64,000 bases of DNA from Piscibacillus sp052246295 (GTDB lineage Bacteria > Bacillota > Bacilli > Bacillales > Alkalibacillaceae). The notes below the pieces were generated by a model. The model saw only the letters and a program-made list of their open reading frames with translations, did no database searches and was not told the origin of the DNA. The stretch lies in assembly GCA_052246295.1 (NCBI GenBank), contig JBQQCO010000012.1; one strand, written 5' to 3'. Within the stretch, counting starts at the first letter, position 1. Each line of letters begins with the position of its first letter. Shown piece after piece: positions 41,974-51,453 of the stretch. The position numbers and the translations under genes were made by a program.

Positions 41974-42087
41974 TTATCCTTGTTTCTGCTTGTGTTTAGG
42001 ATTCTCGCAAATTACCATTACTCGGCCTTTACGACGAATTACTTTACATTTTTCACAAATCGGTTTTACTGAAGGTCTTACTTTCAT
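41974..42087 (-). CDS. rpmJ: 50S ribosomal protein L36
   Basis: A 37-aa protein, MKVRPSVKPICEKCKVIRRK at the start. The zinc ligands Cys-Cys-Cys-His (CEKC, ICENPKH) are kept, so this is the zinc-binding form. AGGAGG precedes it. Too short for usual ORF cut-offs. Confidence 0.95.
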   Translation of the reverse strand: MKVRPSVKPICEKCKVIRRKGRVMVICENPKHKQKQG

Positions 42088-42115
42088 TGTTCTAACCTCC
42101 TTTTAGATCGGAGTT

Positions 42116-42334
42116 TTATTTATAACGATACGTGATACGACCTCTTGATAAATCATAAGGTGACATTTCAACAGTTACTTTGTCACCCGGTAGAATACGG
42201 ATGAAGTGCATACGTATTTTACCTGACACATGAGCTAAAATCTCATGGCCATTTTCTAACTCTACTTTGAACATAGCGTTCGGTAAAGTCTCAAGGACCG
42301 TACCTTCCATTTCAATAACATCATCTTTCGCCAT
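42116..42334 (-). CDS. infA: Translation initiation factor IF-1
   Basis: A 72-aa S1-type OB-fold protein (DVIEMEGTVLETLPNAMFKV; RGRITYRYK at the end). Its start overlaps the end of the KOW-protein gene by 14 bases. Confidence 0.97.
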   Translation of the reverse strand: MAKDDVIEMEGTVLETLPNAMFKVELENGHEILAHVSGKIRMHFIRILPGDKVTVEMSPYDLSRGRITYRYK

Positions 42335-42650
42335 AGAGAGAATCTCCCTTCTTCCAATCTGTTAACTCTTCGTTAACAAACTTTGATATTGCGAAGCGAA
42401 GTTTACCGTTGGTTACACGACCAGTTTCAAACATTGATTTCTCTACTTCGGGAGAAATATAATCTAATAGATCAACATGATGAATGTTTTTACGTTTTGG
42501 TCGATCAAATTTCCTTTTATCTCCGTCGGCTAACAAAACAAAAGTTTCATCAACGACTTCAATGATAATTGCGTATTGATCGGCCTCACGACCACGATTG
42601 ATTCTCACTAATTGACCAATTCTGGGGTACCCAGACTCACCATCGACCAA
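42321..42650 (-). CDS. KOW-domain RNA-binding protein
   Basis: A 109-aa protein related to the L14e/KOW-domain family often found between map and infA in Bacillota. KOW-like part GQLVRINRGREADQYAIII. A TTG start (42650) with GAAGGTG 7-9 bases upstream is the only workable start. Probably contacts ribosomal RNA; exact role unknown. Confidence 0.75.
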   Translation of the reverse strand: MVDGESGYPRIGQLVRINRGREADQYAIIIEVVDETFVLLADGDKRKFDRPKRKNIHHVDLLDYISPEVEKSMFETGRVTNGKLRFAISKFVNEELTDWKKGDSLYGER

Positions 42651-42666
42651 TCATCATCACCTTCAC

Positions 42667-43413
42667 TTAAACTTTAGTTAAGATTTCGTATCCATCATCC
42701 GTTACAACAACGGTGTGTTCAAAATGCGCACAATTGCTGTTGTCTTCTGTAACAACGGTCCAATTGTCGCTTAAAGTCCGAACATAACGCTCCCCTAAAT
42801 TAACCATAGGCTCAATGGCTAAAACCATTCCTTTTTTCATCCTAGGACCTTTGTTAGGTGGTCCAAAGTTTGAAATGTGAGGATCTTCATGAAGGTTTTG
42901 CCCTATTCCGTGTCCACCATACTCTCTTACGATAGTAAATCCGTATGGCTCTACATACTTTTGAATGGCATGAGATATATCAGACAAACGGTTACCTGGT
43001 TTAACTTGTTTCAACCCTTCAAACAGCGACGCTTCCGTTACTTCTAAAAGCTTTTGAGTGTCCTTATCGATGTCTCCAACTGGATAAGTCCAAGCCGAAT
43101 CACCATGATAACCTTGGTAATTCGCACCGATATCGATGCTAATGATATCTCCATCATTTAATGCGCGTTTCCCAGGAATTCCATGCACGAGCTCTTCATT
43201 AACAGAAACACAAATGCTTCCACTAAAGCCGTTATAACCTTTAAAGGAAGGTGTTGCATCATGACTTCTGATGAACTTCTCGGCGATGTCATCAAGTTCT
43301 TTCGTAGTCACACCCGGGCGGATATGCTTTTGCAATTCCTGGTGTGTTAAAGCTACGATTTTACCTGCCTGACGCATTAACTCGATTTCTCGTGGAGTTT
43401 TATTAATAATCAT
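42667..43413 (-). CDS. map: Methionine aminopeptidase, type I
   Basis: A 248-aa enzyme removing N-terminal Met. Metal ligands lie in ISIDIGANYQGYHGDSAWT (two Asp), GHGIGQNLHEDP (His), LAIEPMVN (Glu) and FEHTVVVT (Glu). Start abuts the adk stop. Confidence 0.96.
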   Translation of the reverse strand: MIINKTPREIELMRQAGKIVALTHQELQKHIRPGVTTKELDDIAEKFIRSHDATPSFKGYNGFSGSICVSVNEELVHGIPGKRALNDGDIISIDIGANYQGYHGDSAWTYPVGDIDKDTQKLLEVTEASLFEGLKQVKPGNRLSDISHAIQKYVEPYGFTIVREYGGHGIGQNLHEDPHISNFGPPNKGPRMKKGMVLAIEPMVNLGERYVRTLSDNWTVVTEDNSNCAHFEHTVVVTDDGYEILTKV

Positions 43414-44063
43414 TAAGCTAGGCCTCCGATTTTTTCATCGATTTGATTGAACACAACATCGATGTCCTGGTCACCATTAACTTCTACTAGATATCCTTTT
43501 TCTCTATAGAAATCTAATAGAGGCTTCATTTGCTCAGAATTCACGCTTAAGCGATTCTTCACTGTTTCAGGCTGATCATCTTCACGTTGTATTAGTTTTG
43601 CCCCATCATTGTCACAAATACCCTCTTCTTTTGGTGGATTAAATTCAACATGGTATGTCGCTCCACATTCTGGGCATATACGACGACCAGTTAAACGGCC
43701 CACTAATTTTTCTTCAGGTACACTGACATGAAGGACGTAATCTAATTTTGTATTTAAATCGTCTAATAATGTTTCAAGAGCATCTGCTTGTGCTACAGTA
43801 CGAGGAAAACCATCGAGTAAGAAGCCTTTCTCACAGTCCGGCTTACTTAAACGTTCTTTTACAATTCCAATTGTAACCTCATCTGGCACAAGAGCTCCTT
43901 CATCCATATAAGACTTAGCTTTTTTACCTAATTCTGTTCCTTCTTTAATCGCAGAACGGAACATATCTCCTGTTGAGATATGAGGGATATCATACTTTTC
44001 TACGATCTTTTCTGCTTGGGTTCCTTTACCAGCACCTGGTAATCCCATTAAAATCAGATTCAT
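43413..44063 (-). CDS. adk: Adenylate kinase
   Basis: A 216-aa long-type enzyme, AMP + ATP to 2 ADP. GLPGAGKGTQAEKI is the P-loop, FLLDGFPRTVAQ follows. The lid has Cys-X2-Cys (CPEC) and CDND, a Cys3-Asp zinc site as in B. subtilis. Confidence 0.97.
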   Translation of the reverse strand: MNLILMGLPGAGKGTQAEKIVEKYDIPHISTGDMFRSAIKEGTELGKKAKSYMDEGALVPDEVTIGIVKERLSKPDCEKGFLLDGFPRTVAQADALETLLDDLNTKLDYVLHVSVPEEKLVGRLTGRRICPECGATYHVEFNPPKEEGICDNDGAKLIQREDDQPETVKNRLSVNSEQMKPLLDFYREKGYLVEVNGDQDIDVVFNQIDEKIGGLA

Positions 44064-44098
44064 AATTTCCCCTCGCTCTCGATATAACTCTAGAAGCT

Positions 44099-45388
44099 CT
44101 ACTTAATAAAACCTCTGTAATGACGTTTTACAAGCTGACTTTCTAATTGTTTCATTGTATTTAATGCTACACCAACTACGATTAGTAGACTTGTTCCACC
44201 AATTTGTACCGCTGTTGGTAAGCTCGCAATACTTCCTAAAATAATAGGGAAAATTGATACTACTGCTAAGAATAAAGCACCCACAAATGTTAGACGGTAG
44301 ATTACACGAGTTAAATAAGTCTCAGTGTTTTTACCAGGACGGATTCCAGGCACATAACCGCCTTGCTTCTGTAAGTTTTCTGCCATTTGCTCTGGATTAA
44401 CTTGAACAAATGTATAGAAATAAGTGAATGCAATAATTAGCCCTACATAAAGAGTCATACCAACTGGCTTAGTATAGTCAAATACATAAGCAATTGTTGA
44501 CGCTATTTGTCCGTCAAAGAAGTTTGAAATTGTCTGAGGTGCGATAATAAATGAAATAGCAAAGATAATTGGAATAACCCCAGCTGCATTTACCTTTAAT
44601 GGTAGATGAGTTGATTGGCCTCCAACAGGTGAACGGTTAACCGTTCGTTTTGCATACTGGATTGGAATTTTACGAATTGCTTGTTGAATGAAAATAACTC
44701 CAACTACAACAGCAACTACGACCAGCATAATTATCCCTAAAATCACTAAGTTTAGGAATAGTTGATCTCCTGCACCAGCAATATACGTTTCATAAAGCTG
44801 GTTTACTCCGTTAGGGATCGCTGCTACGATACCTGCGAAAATTAGGATGGAAATTCCGTTTCCAACCCCGTATTCTGTAATCTGCTCACCAAGCCACATT
44901 AAGAATGTCGTACCACCAGTTAGAACGGTAGCAATAACAAAGAACTTAAAGACATTAGGGTCTTGGATTAGTGCTCCTTGCGTCATGTAGTTGAAACCGA
45001 TTGACATACCTATTGCTTGGATGAATGCTAAGACTACTGTTCCGTAACGTGTTACCTGTGCTAACTTTCGACGTCCTACTTCCCCTTGTTTTCTCCACTC
45101 CGTAAATTTAGGAACAACGTCCATTTGCAGTAACTGCATAATAATGGCCGCTGTAATGTATGGGAAAATACCCATAGCGAAGACGGAATATTGACTTAAC
45201 GCGCCTCCGCCAAATGTATCAATGAACCCAAACGCGTTCATTTCGTTCATGACTTCAATCGCATTACCATCTGTAAATGGTACTGGAATGAATGAACCGA
45301 TACGGAATACTACAAGGATTGCAAGGGTAAATAGAATTTTACGTCTAATGTCAGCAACACGGAACATGTTTGCAAAAGTACTAAACAT
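44099..45388 (-). CDS. secY: Protein translocase subunit SecY
   Basis: A 429-aa ten-helix membrane protein forming the Sec channel. Plug region and helix motif GGALSQYSVFAMGIFPYITA; cytoplasmic loop QQAIRKIPIQYAKR for ribosome and SecA contact. Abuts rplO. Confidence 0.97.
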   Translation of the reverse strand: MFSTFANMFRVADIRRKILFTLAILVVFRIGSFIPVPFTDGNAIEVMNEMNAFGFIDTFGGGALSQYSVFAMGIFPYITAAIIMQLLQMDVVPKFTEWRKQGEVGRRKLAQVTRYGTVVLAFIQAIGMSIGFNYMTQGALIQDPNVFKFFVIATVLTGGTTFLMWLGEQITEYGVGNGISILIFAGIVAAIPNGVNQLYETYIAGAGDQLFLNLVILGIIMLVVVAVVVGVIFIQQAIRKIPIQYAKRTVNRSPVGGQSTHLPLKVNAAGVIPIIFAISFIIAPQTISNFFDGQIASTIAYVFDYTKPVGMTLYVGLIIAFTYFYTFVQVNPEQMAENLQKQGGYVPGIRPGKNTETYLTRVIYRLTFVGALFLAVVSIFPIILGSIASLPTAVQIGGTSLLIVVGVALNTMKQLESQLVKRHYRGFIK

Positions 45389-45819
45389 TAGATCACCTCA
45401 GTTTGACCGCCCGCCGCTTCAATAGCTTCTTTAGCAGAAGCTGAAAACTTTTGAGCTTTTACTGTTAACTTCTTCTCTAGAGAGCCGTTTCCTAGTACTT
45501 TAACGCCTGCTTTTACTTTGCTGATAACACCTGTTTCTAATAGAAGTTCAGGAGTTACTTCAGTACCATCTTCAAAACGGTTTAAAGTTTCTAGATTAAC
45601 AATAGTATACTCTTTTCGGTTGATGTTTGTAAATCCACGTTTCGGTAAACGTTGGAACAATGGCATTTGACCACCTTCAAAACCTGGACGCACATTACCA
45701 CCAGAACGCGCTTTCTGACCTTTGTGACCACGACCAGAAGTTTTTCCGTTACCAGATGCCATACCACGACCTACGCGGTTACGATCTTTACGTGAGCCTT
45801 TTAGTTCGTGAAGTTTCAT
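45388..45819 (-). CDS. rplO: 50S ribosomal protein L15
   Basis: A 143-aa L15 (MKLHELKGSRKDRNRVGRG; GHKGQKARSGG). Its stop overlaps the secY start. Confidence 0.97.
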   Translation of the reverse strand: MKLHELKGSRKDRNRVGRGMASGNGKTSGRGHKGQKARSGGNVRPGFEGGQMPLFQRLPKRGFTNINRKEYTIVNLETLNRFEDGTEVTPELLLETGVISKVKAGVKVLGNGSLEKKLTVKAQKFSASAKEAIEAAGGQTEVI

Positions 45820-45850
45820 GTGAGCACCTCCTCTTTACCATGTTTTAAAA

Positions 45851-46033
45851 CTATGCTTCTTTTACTGAAACGAGATGTGACACTTTGTTAACCATACCTC
45901 GAACAGCTGGTGTATCTTCAAGTACCACCGTTTGGCGAATTTTATTTAATCCTAATGCTTTTACTGTATCGCGTTGGTCTTGTTTACGACCAATAACGCT
46001 ACGAGTGAGGGTAATTTCTAATTTATTAGCCAT
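45851..46033 (-). CDS. rpmD: 50S ribosomal protein L30
   Basis: A 60-aa L30 (LEITLTRSVIGRKQDQRDTV). Normal length for the bacterial protein. Confidence 0.95.
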   Translation of the reverse strand: MANKLEITLTRSVIGRKQDQRDTVKALGLNKIRQTVVLEDTPAVRGMVNKVSHLVSVKEA

Positions 46034-46046
46034 CTGTTATCCCTCC

Positions 46047-46550
46047 TTATCCTAACAGTTCTTCTACAGACTTACCGCGAAGTTTTGCAACTTCTTCTGC
46101 TGTCTTAAGATTAGCTAATCCTGAGATTGTCGCACGAACCATGTTAATTGGTGTGTTAGAACCTAGTGATTTAGATAGGATGTCACCTACACCTGCAAGT
46201 TCTAATACCGCACGAACTGGTCCACCTGCGATAATTCCAGTACCTTCTGCAGCTGGCTTTAATAGAATGTTTCCAGCTCCGAACTCACCATTGATTTGGT
46301 GTGGAATAGTAGTGCCAACGATTGGTACACGGATTAAGTTTTTCTTACCATCTTCAACTGCTTTACGGATCGCTTCTGGTACCTCTTGTGCTTTACCAGT
46401 ACCAAAACCAACGTGTCCGTTTCTGTCACCTACAACTACTAATGCTGTAAAACGGAAACGACGACCACCTTTTACAACCTTAGCAACACGATTAACTGTA
46501 ACCACGCGTTCTTCAATATCTAATTTGCTCGCATCGATTGCTGTACGCAT
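46047..46550 (-). CDS. rpsE: 30S ribosomal protein S5
   Basis: A 167-aa S5: ERVVTVNRVAKVVKGGRRFR and GAGNILLKPAAEGTGIIAGG. 13 bases before rpmD. Confidence 0.97.
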   Translation of the reverse strand: MRTAIDASKLDIEERVVTVNRVAKVVKGGRRFRFTALVVVGDRNGHVGFGTGKAQEVPEAIRKAVEDGKKNLIRVPIVGTTIPHQINGEFGAGNILLKPAAEGTGIIAGGPVRAVLELAGVGDILSKSLGSNTPINMVRATISGLANLKTAEEVAKLRGKSVEELLG

Positions 46551-46574
46551 GTATTTCCCTCCTTTTTCAGTCGA

Positions 46575-46937
46575 TTAAAATTCTAAACCTGCTTCACGTG
46601 CAGCTTCTGCTAAAGCTTTCACGCGTCCATGGTAAAGGTAACCTCCACGATCGAAGATTACTGATTTATATCCTTTGTCAACCGCACGCTTAGCGACTAG
46701 TTCACCAACTTGTTTCGCAGCTTCTACATTACCTGTAGTTTCGCCTTTGAATTCAGGGTCAACGGTTGAAGCGCTAGCGACTGTTTGACTGTTTTGATCA
46801 TCGATTAATTGTGCATAAATGTGTTTGTTTGAGCGATAAACGTTTAGACGTGGACGTTCAGCTGTACCAGCTAACGTACGACGCATACGTGAATGGCGCT
46901 TTTTACGAACCGCATTCTTATCTGCTTTCGTAATCAT
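46575..46937 (-). CDS. rplR: 50S ribosomal protein L18
   Basis: A 120-aa 5S rRNA-binding protein (RPRLNVYRSNKHIYAQLIDD; FDRGGYLYHGRVKALAEA). Confidence 0.97.
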   Translation of the reverse strand: MITKADKNAVRKKRHSRMRRTLAGTAERPRLNVYRSNKHIYAQLIDDQNSQTVASASTVDPEFKGETTGNVEAAKQVGELVAKRAVDKGYKSVIFDRGGYLYHGRVKALAEAAREAGLEF

Positions 46938-46969
46938 TCAGGTCACTCCTTTCTGTCTTTTAACGGATA

Positions 46970-47506
46970 TTATTTAGCAGTCTTACCTTCCTTACGACGT
47001 ACATACTCACCTTCATAACGAATACCTTTACCTTTGTAAGGTTCTGGTGTACGAATAGCGCGAATGTTCGCTGCAACTGCTCCTACTTTCTCTTTATCAA
47101 TTCCTTTAACAACGATCTTCGTGTTAGAAGGAGTTTCAATATCGATACCATCCATTGGTTCAACTTCAACTGGGTGAGAATAACCAGCGTTTACAACCAA
47201 TTTCTTACCTTGCATTTGAGCACGGTAACCAACACCCTGGATTTCTAGTGATTTTTCAAAACCTTTAGTAACACCTTCTACCATGTTACCGATTAGGGTT
47301 CTTGTTGTACCGTGTAACGCACGGTGTTCTTTATTTTCACTCGGACGTTCTACAGATAATACGTTATCCTCTACTTTAATAACCATATCTTCGTGGAACG
47401 TACGTGTTAATTCACCTTTAGGACCTTTAACAGTCACTGTATTACCATCAAATTTAAGTTCAACATCATTTGGAATTTCAAGTGTTTTTAAACCTACACG
47501 TGACAT
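46970..47506 (-). CDS. rplF: 50S ribosomal protein L6
   Basis: A 178-aa L6 (SRVGLKTLEIPNDVELKF; GKGIRYEGEYVRRKEGKTAK). Follows rpsH by 26 bases. Confidence 0.97.
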   Translation of the reverse strand: MSRVGLKTLEIPNDVELKFDGNTVTVKGPKGELTRTFHEDMVIKVEDNVLSVERPSENKEHRALHGTTRTLIGNMVEGVTKGFEKSLEIQGVGYRAQMQGKKLVVNAGYSHPVEVEPMDGIDIETPSNTKIVVKGIDKEKVGAVAANIRAIRTPEPYKGKGIRYEGEYVRRKEGKTAK

Positions 47507-47532
47507 ACCTTACACCTCCTGACTTTCAAGTA

Positions 47533-47928
47533 TTACCAAACGTAAGCTACAACTTCGCCGCCTACAGCTTGGCTGCGAGCTTCTTTATCCGTTAAAACAC
47601 CTTTAGAAGTGGATACAACAGCGATTCCTAAACCGTTTAGTACTTTAGGGATCTCGTCTGACTTTGCATACACACGACGTCCAGGCTTACTGATGCGCTT
47701 AATACCTGTAATTACGCGCTCATTATTAGCACCGTACTTAAGGAATAAACGTAGAACACCTTGTTTGTTGTCTTCAATATATTCATAATCGCGAATGTAA
47801 CCTTCACGCTTTAAAATATCAACAATATCTTTCTTTAGCTTAGAAGCTGGAACTTCTAACTGATCATGACGAACCATGTTCGCATTGCGAATTCTTGTTA
47901 GCATATCTGCAATTGGATCTGACATCAT
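47533..47928 (-). CDS. rpsH: 30S ribosomal protein S8
   Basis: A 131-aa S8 (SDPIADMLTRIRNANMVRHD; GGEVVAYVW end). Two adjacent ATG codons (47928, 47925) share one GGAGG; the first is nearer. In enteric bacteria S8 autoregulates the spc operon; not shown here. Confidence 0.96.
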   Translation of the reverse strand: MMSDPIADMLTRIRNANMVRHDQLEVPASKLKKDIVDILKREGYIRDYEYIEDNKQGVLRLFLKYGANNERVITGIKRISKPGRRVYAKSDEIPKVLNGLGIAVVSTSKGVLTDKEARSQAVGGEVVAYVW

Positions 47929-47958
47929 TTGTTCATTACCTCCTTCCCATAATTGGGT

Positions 47959-48144
47959 TTACCAGCTTGCTTTTTTAACGCCAGGAATTTGTCCTTCGTA
48001 AGCTAATTCACGGAAACAAATACGGCATAATTTAAATTTGCGAATTACGGAATGCGGACGACCGCAACGTTCACAACGAGTGTATTCACGCACTTTAAAT
48101 TTTTGTTTGCGTTTTTGCTTTGCGATCATTGATTTTTTAGCCAC
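47959..48144 (-). CDS. rpsN: 30S ribosomal protein S14, zinc type
   Basis: A 61-aa S14 with CERCGRPHSVIRKFKLCRIC: two Cys-X2-Cys pairs, so the zinc-binding form (rpsN1/type Z). Confidence 0.96.
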   Translation of the reverse strand: MAKKSMIAKQKRKQKFKVREYTRCERCGRPHSVIRKFKLCRICFRELAYEGQIPGVKKASW

Positions 48145-48168
48145 AATTTTCCCTCCTTATTCAGTAAG

Positions 48169-48708
48169 TTACTGCTTAAAAGGCATACCGAACTGACCTA
48201 ATAATTCACGTGCCTCTTCGTCAGTATCTGCAGTTGTTACAATAACAATATCCATACCGCGCACTTTACTTACTTTATCGTAATCAATTTCCGGGAAAAT
48301 CAATTGTTCTTTTACCCCTAAAGTATAGTTACCGCGACCGTCGAAAGCTTTAGAAGAAATACCACGGAAGTCACGTACACGAGGTAGTGAAACGCTGATT
48401 AACTTCTGTAGGAAATCGTACATACGCTCACCACGTAGTGTAACTTTCGCTCCAATTGGCATACCTTCACGTAGACGGAAACCAGCGATTGATTTTTTAG
48501 CTTTAGTAACAGTTGGTTTTTGACCGGAAATTAGTGTTAATTCTTCAACAGCATTCTCAAGCGCTTTTGCATTTTGAACAGCGTCACCAACACCCATGTT
48601 GATAACGATCTTTTCAACTTTTGGCGCTTGCATTACAGAGCTATAGTTAAATTTCTCAACTAAGCTAGGAACAATCTCTTCATTGTACTTTTTCTTTAGT
48701 TCGTTCAT
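48169..48708 (-). CDS. rplE: 50S ribosomal protein L5
   Basis: A 179-aa L5 that binds 5S rRNA (MQAPKVEKIVINMGVGDAVQ; RLREGMPIGAKVTLRG). Confidence 0.97.
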   Translation of the reverse strand: MNELKKKYNEEIVPSLVEKFNYSSVMQAPKVEKIVINMGVGDAVQNAKALENAVEELTLISGQKPTVTKAKKSIAGFRLREGMPIGAKVTLRGERMYDFLQKLISVSLPRVRDFRGISSKAFDGRGNYTLGVKEQLIFPEIDYDKVSKVRGMDIVIVTTADTDEEARELLGQFGMPFKQ

Positions 48709-48734
48709 CTTATAGACCTCCTTTCACGCAACTA

Positions 48735-49046
48735 CTATTTATCTAAAGGTTCACCTGATTTTTTAGCGATGCGGACTTTTTTACCGTCACGCACTTCATA
48801 TCCAACACGAGTAGGTTCACCTGATTTAGGATCGATCGGCATAACATTAGAAACATGAATTGGCGCTTCTTGGTTCAAGATTCCACCCTGTGGATTTTCT
48901 TGTGAAGGCTTAGCGTGTTTTTTAACATAGTTTACACCTTCAACCAAAACGCGTTCTTTTTTTGGATAAGCTTCTAAAATCGTGCCTTCTTTACCTTTAT
49001 CTTTACCAGTAATAACTTTGACTTTATCGCCTTTCTTTACATGCAT
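48735..49046 (-). CDS. rplX: 50S ribosomal protein L24
   Basis: A 103-aa KOW-domain L24 (MHVKKGDKVKVITGKDKGKE). ATG at 49046 has AAGGAGGTG upstream; a seven-codon longer reading was rejected. Confidence 0.96.
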   Translation of the reverse strand: MHVKKGDKVKVITGKDKGKEGTILEAYPKKERVLVEGVNYVKKHAKPSQENPQGGILNQEAPIHVSNVMPIDPKSGEPTRVGYEVRDGKKVRIAKKSGEPLDK

Positions 49047-49104
49047 GAATCGTGCACCTCCTTGCAAGGCATGGTTTGCTTAATGACATCTATTTAAGCG
49101 ACTA

Positions 49105-49473
49105 TTATAGTACTTCTGGAGCTAGGGAAACAATCTTCATGAACTGTCTCTCACGTAATTCACGAGCTACAGGGCCGAAGATACGAGTTCCTCGCGGGCT
49201 TTTATCATCACGGATGATAACTGCTGCGTTTTCGTCGAAACGGATGTAAGAACCGTCTTTACGGCGAACACCGCTTTTAGAACGTACGATTACTGCTTTT
49301 ACTACTTCACCTTTTTTGACAACGCCACCTGGTGTTGCTTGTTTTACCGAGCAAACAATAACGTCACCAATGTTAGCTGTCTTACGTCCAGAACCGCCTA
49401 GAACTTTAATAGTTGAAACTTCACGAGCACCTGAGTTATCAGCAACTTTTAGACGAGATTCTTGTTGGATCAT
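49105..49473 (-). CDS. rplN: 50S ribosomal protein L14
   Basis: A 122-aa L14 (MIQQESRLKVADNSGAREV; ARELRERQFMKIVSLAPEVL). Confidence 0.97.
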   Translation of the reverse strand: MIQQESRLKVADNSGAREVSTIKVLGGSGRKTANIGDVIVCSVKQATPGGVVKKGEVVKAVIVRSKSGVRRKDGSYIRFDENAAVIIRDDKSPRGTRIFGPVARELRERQFMKIVSLAPEVL

Positions 49474-49511
49474 AGGTTTTGTTACCTCCCTTCGGATTCA
49501 ATACCGAGCGA

Positions 49512-49775
49512 TTATATAATGACTGCTTCTTCAATAACTTCTACTAAACGAAAGCGCTTCGTAGCTGATAATGGACGAGTTTCCATGATGCTTACGATAT
49601 CGCCTTTTTTAGCTTGGTTATTTTCGTCATGTGCTTTGAACTTTTTAGAGTACTTAACACGCTTACCATAAAGCGGGTGGAATTTATAAGTTTCTACTAG
49701 AACTGTAATGGTTTTATCCATTTTGTCAGAAATGACGCGTCCAGTGTAAACTTTGCGATCTTTACGTTCACTCAT
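49512..49775 (-). CDS. rpsQ: 30S ribosomal protein S17
   Basis: An 87-aa OB-fold S17 (RKVYTGRVISDKMDKTITV). Confidence 0.96.
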   Translation of the reverse strand: MSERKDRKVYTGRVISDKMDKTITVLVETYKFHPLYGKRVKYSKKFKAHDENNQAKKGDIVSIMETRPLSATKRFRLVEVIEEAVII

Positions 49776-49795
49776 TGAGGTAGACCTCCTCTCAA

Positions 49796-49999
49796 TTATC
49801 GATTATTAATGCCGACTTCTCTTTCACGAATAACTGTTTTCATACGAGCAATTGATTTTCTAACTTCACGGATTCTTACCGTGTTTTCTAGTTGACCAGT
49901 TGCTAGTTGAAAGCGTAAGTTAAACAGTTCTTCTTTTAAAGATTTTACTTTTTGTTCGATTTCGGCAGTGGTTAGTTCTCTGATTTCGTTAGCTTTCAT
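49796..49999 (-). CDS. rpmC: 50S ribosomal protein L29
   Basis: A 67-aa helical L29 (MKANEIRELTTAEIEQKVK; LFNLRFQLATGQLENT). The ATG at 49999 lies inside the end of rplP; a five-codon extension was rejected. Confidence 0.95.
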   Translation of the reverse strand: MKANEIRELTTAEIEQKVKSLKEELFNLRFQLATGQLENTVRIREVRKSIARMKTVIREREVGINNR

Positions 50000-50417
50000 T
50001 GCTATCACCACCAATTTCTTCGCGTTTTACAAACTTCGTTTTCACTGGAAGTTTGTGTGACGCTAAGCGTAATGCTTCACGAGCCACTTCTTCGTTAACT
50101 CCAGCTACTTCGAATAATACTTTTCCTGGTTTTACTGCTGCTACCCAACCTTCTGGAGAACCTTTACCGGAACCCATACGAACTTCTAGAGGTTTTGCAG
50201 TTTTTGGTTTGTCAGGAAAGATTTTAATCCATACTTTACCGCCACGTTTCATGTAACGAGTCATCGCGATACGAGCTGCCTCGATTTGACGGCTTGTAAT
50301 CCATGCACCTTCTAGTGCTTGAAGACCAAATTCACCATGTGATACTTCTGTTCCACCTTTTGCACGGCCTTTTAGGCTTGTGCGGTGTTGTCTACGATAT
50401 TTTACACGTTTAGGCAT
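49989..50417 (-). CDS. rplP: 50S ribosomal protein L16
   Basis: A 142-aa L16 (MPKRVKYRRQHRTSLKGRA; KMGSGKGSPEG-like block, here VRMGSGKGSPEGWVAAV). Overlaps rpmC by 11 bases. Confidence 0.97.
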   Translation of the reverse strand: MPKRVKYRRQHRTSLKGRAKGGTEVSHGEFGLQALEGAWITSRQIEAARIAMTRYMKRGGKVWIKIFPDKPKTAKPLEVRMGSGKGSPEGWVAAVKPGKVLFEVAGVNEEVAREALRLASHKLPVKTKFVKREEIGGDSNES

Positions 50418-50441
50418 TAGCATACTGCGAATCCCCCTTCC

Positions 50442-51086
50442 TTATTTATTGTCATTTTTAGTTGGAAGGACCTCTCCACGATAAATCCACACTTTAACAC
50501 CTAGTTTACCGTAAGTAGTATCGGCTTCTGCCGTACCATAATCGATATCAGCACGTAATGTGTGTAGTGGTACAGTTCCTTCGTTATATTGTTCCGCACG
50601 CGCAATATCTGCACCGCCTAGACGACCAGATACTTGCGTTTTAATACCTTTCGCTCCTGCACGCATCGCACGTTGAATTGCTTGTTTCTGTACACGACGG
50701 AAAGAAACACGGTTTTCAAGTTGACGTGCAATGTTTTCAGCAACTAAAGTTGCGTCTAATTCTGGTTTTTTCACCTCAACGATGTTGATGTGAACACGTT
50801 TACCAGTTAAGTTACTAATTTTAGTACGTAATGCTTCTACTTCAGATCCACCTTTACCAATAACCATACCTGGTTTTGCTGTGTGGATTGAAATGTTAAT
50901 TCGATTAGCAGCACGTTCGATTTCAACTGTTGATACTGCTGAATCTTTTAGACGTTCTTCAATATATTCACGAACCATGATGTCTTCGTGTAATAGATCA
51001 GCATATTCTTTTTCAGCGTACCATTTTGATTCCCAGTCACGAATTACGCCGACACGAAGACCTTTAGGGTTAATTTTTTGACCCAC
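50442..51086 (-). CDS. rpsC: 30S ribosomal protein S3
   Basis: A 214-aa S3 with a KH domain (TAKPGMVIGKGGSEVEALR). Starts MGQKINPKGLRVGVIRDWE. 3 bases after rplV. Confidence 0.97.
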   Translation of the reverse strand: MGQKINPKGLRVGVIRDWESKWYAEKEYADLLHEDIMVREYIEERLKDSAVSTVEIERAANRINISIHTAKPGMVIGKGGSEVEALRTKISNLTGKRVHINIVEVKKPELDATLVAENIARQLENRVSFRRVQKQAIQRAMRAGAKGIKTQVSGRLGGADIARAEQYNEGTVPLHTLRADIDYGTAEADTTYGKLGVKVWIYRGEVLPTKNDNK

Positions 51087-51089
51087 TGA

Positions 51090-51437
51090 CTATCCCTCCT
51101 TCTTTTCTGATACCACAACTGTGATGTGGCTAGTACGTTTGTTAATCGCGCTTGCGCGACCTTGTGCACGTGGGCGGAAACGTTTAAGTGTTACGCCTTC
51201 ATTTACATAAGCTTCAGAGATAATTAGATTATCCGTATCTAGTTCATAATTGTGCTCAGCGTTCGCAACGGCTGACTTTAAAACCTTCTCAATGATTGGT
51301 GATGCCGAACGGTTAGTGTGAGCTAAAATTGCGAAAGCCTCGCCAACTTCTTTTCCTCGAATTAAATCAATGACTAAACGAGCTTTACGAGGAGCAATAC
51401 GAACTGTTTTAGCTACTGCTTTAGCTTGTTGCATCAT
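51090..51437 (-). CDS. rplV: 50S ribosomal protein L22
   Basis: A 115-aa L22 (RIAPRKARLVIDLIRGKEVG; RAQGRASAINKRTSHITVVV). Two adjacent ATG codons; the second (51434) may be the real start. Confidence 0.96.
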   Translation of the reverse strand: MMQQAKAVAKTVRIAPRKARLVIDLIRGKEVGEAFAILAHTNRSASPIIEKVLKSAVANAEHNYELDTDNLIISEAYVNEGVTLKRFRPRAQGRASAINKRTSHITVVVSEKKEG

Positions 51438-51453
51438 GCTAACCTCCTCTCAA